A stretch of 64,000 nt of DNA from contig NZ_JAJOMX010000001.1 in NCBI RefSeq assembly GCF_024699925.1, positions 5,246,001 through 5,310,000 of the forward strand, read 5' to 3'. The translations under genes and the position numbers were made by a program. Source of the DNA: Mesorhizobium sp. J428 (GTDB lineage Bacteria; Pseudomonadota; Alphaproteobacteria; Rhizobiales; Rhizobiaceae). The notes under the pieces were generated by a model. The model was not told the origin of the DNA. It was given only the letters and a program-made list of their open reading frames with translations, and did not search any database. This document shows positions 43,006-52,858 of the stretch, piece after piece (the first letter of the stretch is position 1; every line of letters starts with the position of its first letter).

Positions 43006-43929
43006 TCAGCTTCCGTAGTAGTTCATCACGGCGTGCCGCGCCTCCGCGAAGAACAGCCAGCGCTCGGCCAGCGTGCCCGCGAAGAAGGCCAGCGCCGCAA
43101 GGGCCGAGAGGACCGTGGCAACCGCGGGTGAGGTGCCTGCGGTCGCCGCGAGCAACAGAAGCAGCGCCGGCAGCGCACCGCCGACGATCAGCGCGATACG
43201 TCGAAGCTTGGCCGCATGCTTGCGCGCCACGCGGAAGCCCATCTCGTTGGTCAGGTAGTTGCCGTTCATGTGCGGACGTTCGAGCAGACGCACCCTGCCG
43301 ATCGGGCCGAGGCCTGTCGCCGTCTCCGGCGTGGACAGCGGGCCGAGCTCGCCCAAGCGGGCCCACCAGCGCAGCTTTACGATCCAGGCTCCGACCAGCG
43401 CAGCGACAGCGAGGAGAGGCAGCCAGACCGCCTCGCTCCCCCCGAGTGTGGAGAACAAGCTCACCAGCGTGAGCCCGCCGGCCAGCGCAAAGACAAGATA
43501 GAATACAGGCGTCCACCCCGTGTTCCAGGCCTGGACGGAACGCAGCGAGGCATAGATCATCGCCGTGCAATAGACGGTGACGCCGCAAAGCAGCGCGCCG
43601 AGAATGCCTGGCAGAGGCAAGTAGCGCCCGCTCCAGAGCGAGGTGATCGCATTGACGGCGAGCGGGATAAAGGTCAGCACCGCCATCACCCCCTCGCGCG
43701 ACAGCCAGCTCGACCGCCATTGCGAGAAGGCGCGCCAGGCACGCTGCGGATTGCCGAGATGGAGCGTCGACGAGGACAGCCCACCCGCGATCAGCAGAAG
43801 CGCCACGACATGCGCAGCCTTCGTCGCGGTCGCCGACGGATCGAGCAACCCGAGACCGAGCATGGCCGCGAGTCCATAGCCCAGGCCTGACAATGTGGTG
43901 AAGAGGATGATCGACGGCGCGGGATGCAT
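43006..43929 (-). CDS. soeC: DmsC/SoeC-like membrane anchor subunit
   Basis: 307 residues with eight predicted transmembrane helices, of the DmsC type: SIILFTTLSGLGYGLAAMLG, STLHLGNPQRAWRAF with conserved His, YLTNEMGFRVARKHA near the end. It anchors the molybdoenzyme and FeS subunit to the membrane and passes electrons to or from quinone. It starts 2 bp after the FeS-subunit stop in an A-B-C operon. It ends 22 bp from the convergent lpxXL gene. Confidence 0.88.
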   Translation of the reverse strand: MHPAPSIILFTTLSGLGYGLAAMLGLGLLDPSATATKAAHVVALLLIAGGLSSSTLHLGNPQRAWRAFSQWRSSWLSREGVMAVLTFIPLAVNAITSLWSGRYLPLPGILGALLCGVTVYCTAMIYASLRSVQAWNTGWTPVFYLVFALAGGLTLVSLFSTLGGSEAVWLPLLAVAALVGAWIVKLRWWARLGELGPLSTPETATGLGPIGRVRLLERPHMNGNYLTNEMGFRVARKHAAKLRRIALIVGGALPALLLLLAATAGTSPAVATVLSALAALAFFAGTLAERWLFFAEARHAVMNYYGS

Positions 43930-43931
43930 GT

Positions 43932-44690
43932 TCAGATGCGGTCCAGCATGCCGTCGAGCCAGGCGAAGAAGCCCTTAGCGCCATCCGAGTTCTCGGCGAG
44001 CGGGATCGTGCTTGCGAGCGATTTTCGCGGTCTCGGAGGCAAATATTTGTTCACCGGTCGCGTGCCCTGCTCCGGCATCAGGTCGATGCCGCCGCGCTCT
44101 AAGACCATGATCGAGACATTGGACTGCGGATCGGCGAAATCGCCGTAATGCCGGGCGTTTGCGGGACAGGTCCGCACGCAGGACGGCACACGGTCGATCT
44201 CCTGCAGCGTCTCGTTGTAGATGCGGTCGACGCACAGCGTGCATTTCTTCATCACGCCAGCGGCGAGATCCATCTCGCGCGCGCCGTATGGGCAGGCCCA
44301 GGCGCAGAGGCCGCAGCCGATGCACTTGTCCTCGTCGACCAGCACGATCCCGTCGGCAGAGCGCTTGTAGGAGGCGCCCGTCGGGCAGACCGTGACACAG
44401 GGTGCGTCCTCGCAATGCAGGCAGCTCTTCGGAAAATGGACGATGCGCGCGTCACCCGCCTCACCGACGATCTCGCCGCCCTCCGGCACGACCTCGAAGG
44501 TGTGGATTCGGTTGAGAAACGTGCCGGAGACCGCGGATCCATAGGGCTCCTGGTCCGAGAGCGCAGCGCCGTAGCCGCCCGTGTTCCATTCCTTGCAGGA
44601 GATCACGCAGGCGTGGCAGCCCACGCACACGTCGAGATCAATGACGAGCCCGAGCTTCTTCGGCGGCGGCAGTGAGGGGAGCGAGGTCAT
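43932..44690 (-). CDS. soeB: 4Fe-4S dicluster electron-transfer subunit SoeB-like
   Basis: 252 residues with four ferredoxin-type Cys clusters: CVGCHACVISC, CLHCEDAPCVTVC, CIGCGLCAWAC and CTLCVDR with the later CVRTC. It is the NrfC/DmsB/PsrB type, sitting between the molybdenum subunit and the membrane anchor. No twin-arginine signal is present, consistent with a cytoplasm-facing SoeABC. ATG 44690 overlaps the molybdenum-subunit stop by 4 bp (ATGA) and has AGGAG 8 nt upstream. Confidence 0.9.
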   Translation of the reverse strand: MTSLPSLPPPKKLGLVIDLDVCVGCHACVISCKEWNTGGYGAALSDQEPYGSAVSGTFLNRIHTFEVVPEGGEIVGEAGDARIVHFPKSCLHCEDAPCVTVCPTGASYKRSADGIVLVDEDKCIGCGLCAWACPYGAREMDLAAGVMKKCTLCVDRIYNETLQEIDRVPSCVRTCPANARHYGDFADPQSNVSIMVLERGGIDLMPEQGTRPVNKYLPPRPRKSLASTIPLAENSDGAKGFFAWLDGMLDRI

Positions 44691-47537
44691 CGATCCCACT
44701 CCTGTCCGTAGCGCAGTTCGGATGGGCTATCGTTGGCCGCACCCGCCCGTCCGACGGAGGCGAAGGCCGGCCTCGACACCTGATCCGGCTCCGCCTTCTC
44801 GATCCTGACCCTGAGGTCGTACCACGCTGCCTGGCCGGTCACCGGATCGGAATTCGACCAGCGCATGCCGTCGCCCTTGGGCGGCAGAAGCTCGTGGATC
44901 AGGTGGTTGAGCAGGAAGCCGCGATTGCTTTCGGGCGCATCCTTCGCGAGCCCCCACGTGCCCTTGCGCTTGCCGATCGCGTTCCAGGTCCACATCGTGT
45001 GGCGGTTGACCGCGTCCGAACGCGCGATCTCCACCTTGATCCGTCCATGATGCGAGATGACCCACGCCCAGTCGCCCGTGGCGAGCCCGACCTCGTCGCA
45101 GATCGCGCCCGGAACGTACATGACGTTGCGCGTATGGATCTGGCGCAGCCAGGCATTCATTGATCCCCACGAATGATACATCGACATCGGCCGCTGCGTG
45201 ACCGCGTGGTAGGGATAGGCCTCGCGATCGACGCCCGCCTCTTCCAGCGGCCGGTACCAGGCGGGCAGCGGATCGAACGCCATCTCCAGCCGCTCGCGGT
45301 GCGTTTCTGGTGCCAATGGCTCCCTCAGACCCTGCGCCGAGAGACGGAATTTCTGGCAGATTTCGCTGTAGAGCTGGAACGTGACGGGCTGCGGCGTGTC
45401 GAAGAAGCCCATCTTCACCGCGAAGTCCTGGTAGGCGCGGTTGGCGTGCTTGTAGAACTGCGCCTCAAGCGGAATATGTGCCGAGAAGTATGCGCCGTTC
45501 TCGATGTAGCGCTTCAACTGGTCAGGGTTCGAGGCCCCTCGCCCCACTCGGTCGCCGCCTGCCCCGCGAAATCCGGCCAGCGGTCCGATGCCCGGGCGGC
45601 GCTCGTGCCGGACGATGTAGTCGGCGAAATCCTTGTAGAGCGGCACGCCGCGATGGTCGACAAATCCCGGCAGCTTCAGCCGGCCGGCAAGGTCGATCAG
45701 CGCCGACTGGAAGCCGCGCACGTCCCGATCCGGCTCCACCACCGGCCAGCGGATCGCGTCGTTGACCGCGTCGGGCTCCGAGATCGGCCGGTCGAGCAGC
45801 GAAATACAGTCGTGCCGTTCGAGGTAGGTTGTGTCCGGCAGGACGAGGTCGGCATAGGCGACCATCTCCGACGCATAGGCATCGCTATAGATGATCTTCG
45901 GGATGACGTATTCGCCCGTCGTCTCGTCCCTGTCCTCCAGCATCTTGATGACGCCGGCGGTGTTCATGGACGAGTTCCAGGCCATGTTGGCCATGTAGAG
46001 GAACAACAGATCGATCTTGTACGGGTCGCCGGCATGCGCATTGGCGATCACCATATGCATCAGCCCGTGCGCGGAGATCGGCGCGTCCCAGGAGAACGCC
46101 TTGTCGATGCGGGTCGGGCCGCCGTCCGGGCCGATAAGCAGGTCTTCGGGTCCGCGCGGAAAACCGAGATGTGGGCCGGACAGTGGCTTGTTGGAGCCGA
46201 AATGCTCAGCCCTTCCGTGCGGCGTCGGATGCGCCTCGATCGGCTTCGGATAAGGAGGCTCGAAGCGGAAGGCGCCGGGACAGTCGACTGCACCGATCAA
46301 TGCCTGCAGCACATGGATCGCGCGCGCCGTCTGGAAGCCGTTCGAATGCGCCGAGATCCCACGCATGGCATGGAAGGACACAGGCCGCCCGACGAAGGAC
46401 GGGTGCCGCTCGCCGTTCATGTCAGTCCAGGGCTGTGCAATCTCGATCGCCTCCTCGAAGGCGACACGTGCGATCTCCGAGGCCAGGCCCCTGATCACCT
46501 CGGCCGACACACCTGTCTCGCCCGCAACATTCTCGGGCGCGTAGCGCCGATCGAGATAACGTTCGGCGAGCAGTTGGAACGACGGCACCGTAACCCGGCC
46601 ATCTTCCAGCTCGAAACGCCCCGACATGGCCGCCCGCGCGCCTTTCGTGCCGGCGGCGACCGCTCGCTCGGTCACGGTCTCCCAGACCAGCGGTTTGCCC
46701 TCGCCGTCGCGCGCGAAAAGCCCGTGTTCCGCGGTTCCCGGCGCATCGACCACCAGCCATGGCGCGTTGGTGTAGCGCACGAGGAAATCGACATCGATCC
46801 TGCGCGCCTTCAGCAGCTCGTGGATGACCGACATGACCAGGAGACCGTCAGTGCCGGGCCGAATGCCGATCCAGCTGTCCGCCACTGACGAATAGCCGGT
46901 GCGCACCGGGTTTACCGAGACGAAGCGCGCGCCGCGCGACTTGAGCTTCGACAGGCCGATCTTGATCGGATTGGAATCATGATCCTCCGCTACGCCGAAC
47001 ATGACGAAAAGCTTGGGACGCTCCCAGTCGGGCGAGCCGAACTCCCAGAACCCGCCGCCCAGCGTCATGATGCCGGCGGCCGCCATGTTGACCGAGCAGA
47101 AGCCGCCATGCGCGGCGTAGTTGGGCATGCCCGAACTGCTGCGCGAAGAAACCGGTCAGCGACTGCGACTGGTCGCGGCCGGTGAAGAAGGCAAATTTCT
47201 TCGGGTCGCGCGCCCTCACCTCGCCCATCCAGTCGACGGCAAGCGACAGCGCCTCTTCCCACGAGATCGGCTTGAACTCGCCCGAGCCGCGCGGTCCGGT
47301 CCTGAGCAGCGGCGAGGAGAGCCGCGCCGGGGCATAATGCTGCATGATCCCGGCCGAACCCTTGGCGCAGAGAACGCCCTTGTTCACCGGGTGGTCGCGA
47401 TTGCCTTCGATATAGCGCACCTTGCCGTCCTTGATGTGGACGTCGATGCCGCATCGGCAGGCGCACATGTAGCAGGTCGTCTTGCGCACCTCGTCGGAGA
47501 CGGGCTTGGAGAGCGCAAGGCGTGGTTCAGGACTCAT
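44687..47537 (-). pseudogene. soeA: Molybdopterin oxidoreductase catalytic subunit SoeA-like, single-base frameshift
   Basis: A DMSO-reductase family enzyme, best matched to quinone-dependent sulfite dehydrogenase SoeA, oxidising cytosolic sulfite to sulfate. The N-terminal frame carries the 4Fe-4S motif TTCYMCACRCG ... GVLCAKGSAG and no Tat signal. At a CCC run (47130-47132) one extra base breaks the frame. The second frame begins GMPNYAAHGGFCSVN, with a probable Mo-ligating Cys, and continues to 44687 as a normal ~950-residue protein. The two frames join without gap or overlap, so this is a recent loss or an assembly indel. ATG 47537 has GGGAG upstream. Confidence 0.85.
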
Positions 47538-47629
47538 CAGGCATTGCTCCCACGGCCGACTCTTATAGTCGAGCCGCGGTCGCGGCAAAGCCGTTGGGAC
47601 GGCAAATCGTCACGTTCGGGGCGAATAAC

Positions 47630-48067
47630 CTATTTCGTGACGATGATGCGGGTGTTGCCGGGCCCGATCTCACGAACGAGCGAGTAAAAGGTCTCCGCAT
47701 TCGTGGTGGCAAGCCTGACGCAGCCGTGCGAGGCCGGCGTGCCCAGCCGGCTTTCGGCTGTCGTGCCATGCACGGCGTAGCCGCCGTGATAGAAGACCGC
47801 GAAGGGCATCGGCGCCATGTCGTATTTGCGAGAATGCCACATGCGATGCATGCGGTAGGGCCGCCACTGGCCGGCCGGCGTCACATAGCCGCCGCGCGCA
47901 GTCGACACCTTCCAGGTGTAGATCACCTTGCCGTGCTTGCGGACCGTCATGGTCTGCGTCGCGACGTCGACATTGGCAACCAGCGTCGCCGCCTGGGCGA
48001 CTGCCGGAAGGCCGATCGTCACCGCCGCTGCAAGGCAAGCGCCGAGTATGGTCGTTCTCATCATCAT
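47630..48067 (-). CDS. L,D-transpeptidase (YkuD family)
   Basis: A 145-residue exported peptidoglycan cross-linking or protein-anchoring enzyme. Signal peptide at 1-~25 (AVAQA), then the YkuD domain with YAVHGTTAESRLG and the catalytic SHGCVRL (His and Cys). ATG 48067 has GGGGGA 5 nt upstream; the two ATGs that follow and one at 48079 are alternatives. Its close paralogue lies at 49663, with a deacylase gene between them. Confidence 0.93.
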   Translation of the reverse strand: MMMRTTILGACLAAAVTIGLPAVAQAATLVANVDVATQTMTVRKHGKVIYTWKVSTARGGYVTPAGQWRPYRMHRMWHSRKYDMAPMPFAVFYHGGYAVHGTTAESRLGTPASHGCVRLATTNAETFYSLVREIGPGNTRIIVTK

Positions 48068-48251
48068 GAAATCCCCCATCCGAATGCCCGCTCGCGAATT
48101 TTTAGTCGTCCATGGCTGAAGAGTGTATGAACAAGCGCACACAAACAGGTGAACGCCGGCGGGCTTTCGGCTGCTCTGGTCCAATCGCATTTCGCGCCTG
48201 AAACGAAACGCACCGCTTGCGCGGCGTTCGCCATCCCGCTCAAATTGCGCC

Positions 48252-49532
48252 ATGAACGAAAAGACCTTCGACACCATCGATTCCCGCGCCGACGAGCTGG
48301 CGGCGCTGACGGCCGACCTGATCCGCTTCCCCACGATCAACCCACCCGGCGAGGCTTACACGCCCTGCGCCGAATATATCGGCGAACGCCTGCGCAAGCG
48401 CGGCTTCACGGTCGAATATATCCGCGGGATCGGCACGCCCGGCGACAACGACCGCTACCCGCGCACCAACGTCATCGCGCGTTTCGACGGACGCACCCCC
48501 GGCAAGACCGTGCATTTCAACTCGCACATCGATGTGGTGGAGGCAGGCGAAGGCTGGACGCTCGACCCGTTTGGCGGCGTGATCAAGGACGGCCGTGTCT
48601 ATGGCCGCGGCGCCTGCGACATGAAGGGTGGGCTCGCCGCCTCGATCATCGCTGCCGAGGCCTATATCGACATGAACCCGGACTTCGCCGGCGCGATCGA
48701 GATCTCAGGATCGGTGGACGAAGAATCCGGTGGCTTCGGCGGCGTCGCCTATCTCGCCGAGAAGGGATACTTCTCCCCTCCCCGCGTGCACCACGTCATC
48801 ATCCCGGAGCCGCTGAACAAGGATCGCATCTGCCTCGGACATCGCGGCGTGTGGTGGGCGGAGATCGAGACCAAGGGCCAGATCGCGCACGGCTCGATGC
48901 CGTTCCTCGGCGACAGCGCGGTGCGCCATATGGGGGCGGTGCTCGGCGCGTTCGAGGACGAGCTCTTCCCCGCGCTCGACCGCAAGCGGACGCGCATGCC
49001 GGTGGTGCCAGAGGGGGCGCGCCGCTCCACCATGAACATCAATTCAATCCATGGCGGCCAGACCGACGACTATTTCCCGGGCCTGCCGTCGCCCAACGTT
49101 CCCGATTCCTGCAAGATCGTCATCGACCGCCGCTTCCTGCTGGAAGAGAGCCTCGAGGAGGTGAAGACCGAGGTGACGTCGATCCTCGACCGCCTGAAAT
49201 GGGAACGCCCGAAATTCGACTACCGCATGCGCGACCTGATGATCGTGCATCCGGGGATGACCGAGGAAGACGCGCCCGTGCCGCGGGCGATCGCCAGTGG
49301 CATCCGCCGTGTCTTTGGCCGCGACCCGCAATACGTCATCTCGCCCGGCACCTATGACCAGAAGCACATCGCCCGGATAGGCAAGCTGCACGACTGCGTC
49401 GCCTACGGCCCCGGCATCCTCGACCTCGCCCACCGTCCGGACGAATGGGTCGGCATCGACGACATGGTCGAAAGCGCAAAGGTTATGGCGCACGGACTGG
49501 ATATGCTGCTGCATGGCGAGACAGGTGCCTAG
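48252..49532 (+). CDS. ArgE/DapE family M20 deacylase
   Basis: A 426-residue zinc metallohydrolase. Metal ligands are visible: His in HFNSHIDVVEAG, Asp in GACDMKGG and Glu in VDEESGGFGG; the dimerisation lid (RRSTMNINSIHGGQ) is typical. Relatives deacylate N-acetylornithine, succinyl-DAP or formylated pyrimidines; its own substrate is not clear. Divergent from the first L,D-transpeptidase and on the same strand as the second. Start ATG 48252 is chosen by family length. Confidence 0.88.
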   Translation: MNEKTFDTIDSRADELAALTADLIRFPTINPPGEAYTPCAEYIGERLRKRGFTVEYIRGIGTPGDNDRYPRTNVIARFDGRTPGKTVHFNSHIDVVEAGEGWTLDPFGGVIKDGRVYGRGACDMKGGLAASIIAAEAYIDMNPDFAGAIEISGSVDEESGGFGGVAYLAEKGYFSPPRVHHVIIPEPLNKDRICLGHRGVWWAEIETKGQIAHGSMPFLGDSAVRHMGAVLGAFEDELFPALDRKRTRMPVVPEGARRSTMNINSIHGGQTDDYFPGLPSPNVPDSCKIVIDRRFLLEESLEEVKTEVTSILDRLKWERPKFDYRMRDLMIVHPGMTEEDAPVPRAIASGIRRVFGRDPQYVISPGTYDQKHIARIGKLHDCVAYGPGILDLAHRPDEWVGIDDMVESAKVMAHGLDMLLHGETGA

Positions 49533-49662
49533 GTTCCGCGAAGCGAGACCAAGTCCTTCCCCATAAACCATGAAATGAAATCTTCGTGCTTTTGCGCGGG
49601 GATCGGTTGCGCCCGATTATTGCCGCAACTAGTTTGCCTCGGGGCGCAACAGGGGGTCTGAT

Positions 49663-50097
49663 ATGTTGGGCAAGGTCATAGCAAGTCTTTCGCTCGCGGC
49701 CATGGTCGCCGCCTTCCAGCCATCGATCGCCGCTGCTGCCAAGGTGGTGGCGACGGTCAATCTGTCCTCGCAGACGATGACGGTCACGCATGGTGGGGTG
49801 GTGAAGTATCGCTGGCCGGTGTCCACCGCACGCAAGGGCAAGGTGACGCCGACGGGAAGCTGGTCGGCCAAGTGGCTGTCGAGGAATCATCGCTCGAGCC
49901 GCTACAACAATGCGCCCATGCCCTATTCGATCTTCTATTCCGGCAACTACGCCGTCCACGGCACCAACCAGGTCAGCCGCCTCGGCCGCCCGGCATCCTC
50001 GGGCTGCATTCGGCTGCACCCTTCCAACGCCGCGGTGCTGTTCTCGATCGCCCAGCGCGAAGGCCTGCGCAACATGAAGATCGTGGTCAGACACTGA
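49663..50097 (+). CDS. L,D-transpeptidase (YkuD family)
   Basis: 144 residues: signal peptide 1-~24 (SIAAAA), YkuD domain with YAVHGTNQVSRLGRPASSGC, including the catalytic His and Cys (SSGCIRL). Strongly similar in plan to the gene at 47630 (both begin the mature domain with VxxVxxxxQTMTV, and both have an MP-x-x-[IV]FY block), indicating an ancient duplication. It acts on tetrapeptide stems in the periplasm. Monocistronic. Confidence 0.93.
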   Translation: MLGKVIASLSLAAMVAAFQPSIAAAAKVVATVNLSSQTMTVTHGGVVKYRWPVSTARKGKVTPTGSWSAKWLSRNHRSSRYNNAPMPYSIFYSGNYAVHGTNQVSRLGRPASSGCIRLHPSNAAVLFSIAQREGLRNMKIVVRH

Positions 50098-50150
50098 CCG
50101 TCACGAGGCCCGCGCCTGGAAGGCGACGGCCCTGCGAAACTGCAATAGAT

Positions 50151-50176
50151 CGCCGTCGCAACCCGTTGCGACGGCG
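50151..50176. terminator. Perfect 12-bp inverted repeat after the L,D-transpeptidase
   Basis: CGCCGTCGCAAC, CC, GTTGCGACGGCG, then AAAAATTT. It lies midway between two same-strand genes and is a likely transcript end or regulatory structure for the ABC operon. Confidence 0.5.
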
Positions 50177-50277
50177 AAAAATTTCCGTTCCGGATCGGCA
50201 GCTTGGCACAAAGCCGATTTACTCGCGGCGTTTTTCGGGCTTCAATCCCGCGTCACACCATTCCGGAGCTCGCTTCC

Positions 50278-51759
50278 ATGAAATCCTGGTCTTCCATTCT
50301 CGCAGCGGCGGCGATCGCGCTCGCCTCGTCGACGGCGGCCTTCGCCGCCCGGACTGACATCGTCGTGGGCCTGCCGCTGGAGCCGCCGCATCTCGACCCG
50401 ACCGCAGGCGCGGCCGCCGCGATCGATGAGGTGGGCTATGCCAACATCTTCCAGGGCCTGACCCGCATCGGTTCGAAGGGTGAAGTGCTTGCGGACCTCG
50501 CCGAGAGCTGGACGATCAGCGACGACGGTAAGGTCTACACGTTCAAGCTCCACACCGGCGTGAAATTTCACGACGGCACTACGTTCGACGCCGAGGACGT
50601 GAAGTTCTCCCTCGACCGCGCCCGTGCGGAAAATTCAACCAATGCGCAGAAGGCGCTGTTCGCACAGATCGACACGGTCGAGGTTGTTGATCCGGCGACA
50701 GTGAAGATCACGCTCAAACAGCCGCAGGGCGCGTTCCTCTACAATATGGGCTGGGGCGACGCTGCGATCGTGGCGCCGGAGAGCGCTGAGACCAACAAGG
50801 ACAAGCCGATCGGCACCGGTCCGTTTAAGTTCGTGAACTGGGCCAAAGGCTCCTCGATCACGATCGAGAAGAATCCTGACTATTGGGGTGAGCCGGTCTA
50901 TCTGGACAAGGCTGAGTTCCGCATCATCCCCGACGCCGCCGCGGCCGTGCCGGCGCTGCTGTCGGGCGACGTGCAGGCCTTTGCAAACGCCCAGCTCGGC
51001 GACGCCCTGCCGCAGATCGAATCCGATCCCCGCTTCAAGGTAGTGATCGGCTCGACAGAGGGCGAGACGATCCTGGCCATCAACAACAAGAAGGCGCCGT
51101 TCGACAAGCTGCAGGTCCGCCAGGCCATCTCTTACGCGCTGGACCGCGAAGAGATCATCAAGGGCGCATCGGCCGGCCTCGGCACTCCGATTGGTTCGCA
51201 TTTCTCCCCCGGCAACGCAGCCTATGTCGACCTGACTGGTCGCTATCCGCACGACGTGGCCAAGGCCAAGGAACTGATGAAGGAAGCCGGCCTCGAAAGC
51301 GGCTTCAAGGCCACGATCAAGCTGCCTCCGCCGGCTTATGCGCGTGATGGCGGCCAGATCATTGCCTCGGAGCTCAAGCAGATCGGCATCGAACTGGAGA
51401 TCATTCCCGTCGAGTGGGCCGACTGGCTGAAGCAGGTCTTCACGGACAAGGACTACGACCTGTCGATCGTCAGCCACGTCGAACCAAATGACATCGGCAT
51501 CTATGCCCGCAAGGACTACTACTTCAACTATGACAATCCGGCCTTCGACAAGGTGATGGCCGACCTGGACGTCACCTCTGATGAGGCGAAACGCAATGAA
51601 CTCTACGGCCAGGCACAGAAGATCCTCGCTGACGACGCGGTGAACGGCTTCCTGTTCCAGTTGCCCAAGGTTGGTGTCTGGGACGCCAAGATCGAGGGAA
51701 TGTGGGAGAATACGCCGACCCCCTCGGTCGATCTGACCAAGGTCAAGTGGGTGGATTGA
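50278..51759 (+). CDS. ABC transporter periplasmic substrate-binding protein (SBP family 5)
   Basis: 493 residues with signal peptide 1-~22 (ASSTAAFA), then the dipeptide/oligopeptide-binding fold: LPLEPPHLDPTAGAAAAIDE, FHDGTTFDAEDVKFSLDRAR (the DVxFSxxR motif), PIGTGPFKF, and a C-terminal lobe ending LTKVKWVD. It captures a peptide or similar solute for the permease encoded next. Start ATG 50278 has GGAG ~9 nt upstream. The permease genes begin 151 bp later, after a hairpin-rich spacer. Confidence 0.92.
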   Translation: MKSWSSILAAAAIALASSTAAFAARTDIVVGLPLEPPHLDPTAGAAAAIDEVGYANIFQGLTRIGSKGEVLADLAESWTISDDGKVYTFKLHTGVKFHDGTTFDAEDVKFSLDRARAENSTNAQKALFAQIDTVEVVDPATVKITLKQPQGAFLYNMGWGDAAIVAPESAETNKDKPIGTGPFKFVNWAKGSSITIEKNPDYWGEPVYLDKAEFRIIPDAAAAVPALLSGDVQAFANAQLGDALPQIESDPRFKVVIGSTEGETILAINNKKAPFDKLQVRQAISYALDREEIIKGASAGLGTPIGSHFSPGNAAYVDLTGRYPHDVAKAKELMKEAGLESGFKATIKLPPPAYARDGGQIIASELKQIGIELEIIPVEWADWLKQVFTDKDYDLSIVSHVEPNDIGIYARKDYYFNYDNPAFDKVMADLDVTSDEAKRNELYGQAQKILADDAVNGFLFQLPKVGVWDAKIEGMWENTPTPSVDLTKVKWVD

Positions 51760-51768
51760 TCAGGATGT

Positions 51769-51892
51769 CTTCTCCCCCTTTCGCGGGGAGAAGATGCCTG
51801 CAGGCAAGCGAGGGCCGCGCCGTCTTCTATATGTTCGCGTCGTCCCTCAGCGGGCCCGTCGGGCCGCCGTCTCTCCGTGAAGGGAGAGACGG
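51769..51892. repeat. Hairpin-rich spacer between substrate-binding protein and permease genes
   Basis: Two palindromes: CTTCTCCCC/GGGGAGAAG (51769-51793), the family also seen at 4951 and 9087, and CCGTCTCTCC/GGAGAGACGG (51867-51892, loop GTGAAG). Such structures commonly stabilise the binding-protein transcript and lower permease expression. Confidence 0.65.
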
Positions 51893-51910
51893 GAAAGCCT
51901 GGTATTTCTT

Positions 51911-52858
51911 ATGACCGCATTTCTCCTTAAACGCTTGCTGATCGGCCTTGCGACGCTCCTCGTGGCGTCGATGGTCGTCTTTGGCGTCATGGAGGTTCTG
52001 CCAGGCGATCCCGCTTTGCTGATGCTCGGCATGAACGCCTCGCCGGAAGCCCTTGAAACACTCCGGCAACAGATGGGACTGCATGATCCCCTGATCATCC
52101 GCTACCTGGGCTGGGTCGGGGGCCTGTTGGTCGGCGATTTCGGCCGCTCCTACACCTATTCCTCTCCGGTCATCGACCTGATCGGCGAACGCCTTGCCGT
52201 CTCGCTGCCGCTGGCGTTGATATCGCTCGCGCTGTCGACGGCGATCGCGATTCCGGTCGGCCTGTTCTCCGCCGCCCGCCGCGGCAGCCTCGCCGATTCC
52301 GTCGCGATGGGCACCGCCCAGGTCGGCGTCGCCATACCGAACTTCTGGTTCGCGCTGCTGCTCATCTACGTCTTCGCCGTCTGGCTGCGCCTCGTGCCGG
52401 CCGGAGGATTCCCAGGCTGGGCCGGAGGCATTTGGCCCGGCATCAAGTCCCTCATCCTACCAGCGGTGGCGCTTGCGTTGCCGCAGGCGGCAATCCTCGC
52501 GCGCGTCACTCGCTCCGCCCTGCTCGAAGTGCTGGGAGAGGACTACATCCGCACCGCCCGCGCTAAGGGCATGCCGCGCCGCACGGTGCTGTGGCGGCAC
52601 GCGCTGCGCAACGCCATGATCCCGGTGCTCACCATTCTCGGCCTGCAGTTCGCTTTTCTGCTGGCAGGCACGATCATCATCGAGAACGTCTTCTACCTGC
52701 CGGGCCTCGGCCGCCTGATCTTCCAGGCGATCACCCAGCGCGACCTGATCGTGGTCGAGGGCGTCGTCATGCTGCTTGTGGCCACGGTGGTCGTCGTCAA
52801 TCTTCTTGTGGATCTCGCCTATGCGCTCGTCGACCCACGGCTGAGGGTGCGAACATGA
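51911..52858 (+). CDS. Dipeptide-type ABC transporter permease (DppB-like)
   Basis: 315 residues, six transmembrane helices. N-terminal RLLIGLATLLVASMVVFGVM and PGDPALLMLGMNASPEALE are characteristic of DppB/OppB. The EAA loop is DYIRTARAKGMPRRTVLWRH. Forms the translocation pore with the next gene product. Its stop overlaps the following ATG (ATGA). Confidence 0.95.
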   Translation: MTAFLLKRLLIGLATLLVASMVVFGVMEVLPGDPALLMLGMNASPEALETLRQQMGLHDPLIIRYLGWVGGLLVGDFGRSYTYSSPVIDLIGERLAVSLPLALISLALSTAIAIPVGLFSAARRGSLADSVAMGTAQVGVAIPNFWFALLLIYVFAVWLRLVPAGGFPGWAGGIWPGIKSLILPAVALALPQAAILARVTRSALLEVLGEDYIRTARAKGMPRRTVLWRHALRNAMIPVLTILGLQFAFLLAGTIIIENVFYLPGLGRLIFQAITQRDLIVVEGVVMLLVATVVVVNLLVDLAYALVDPRLRVRT

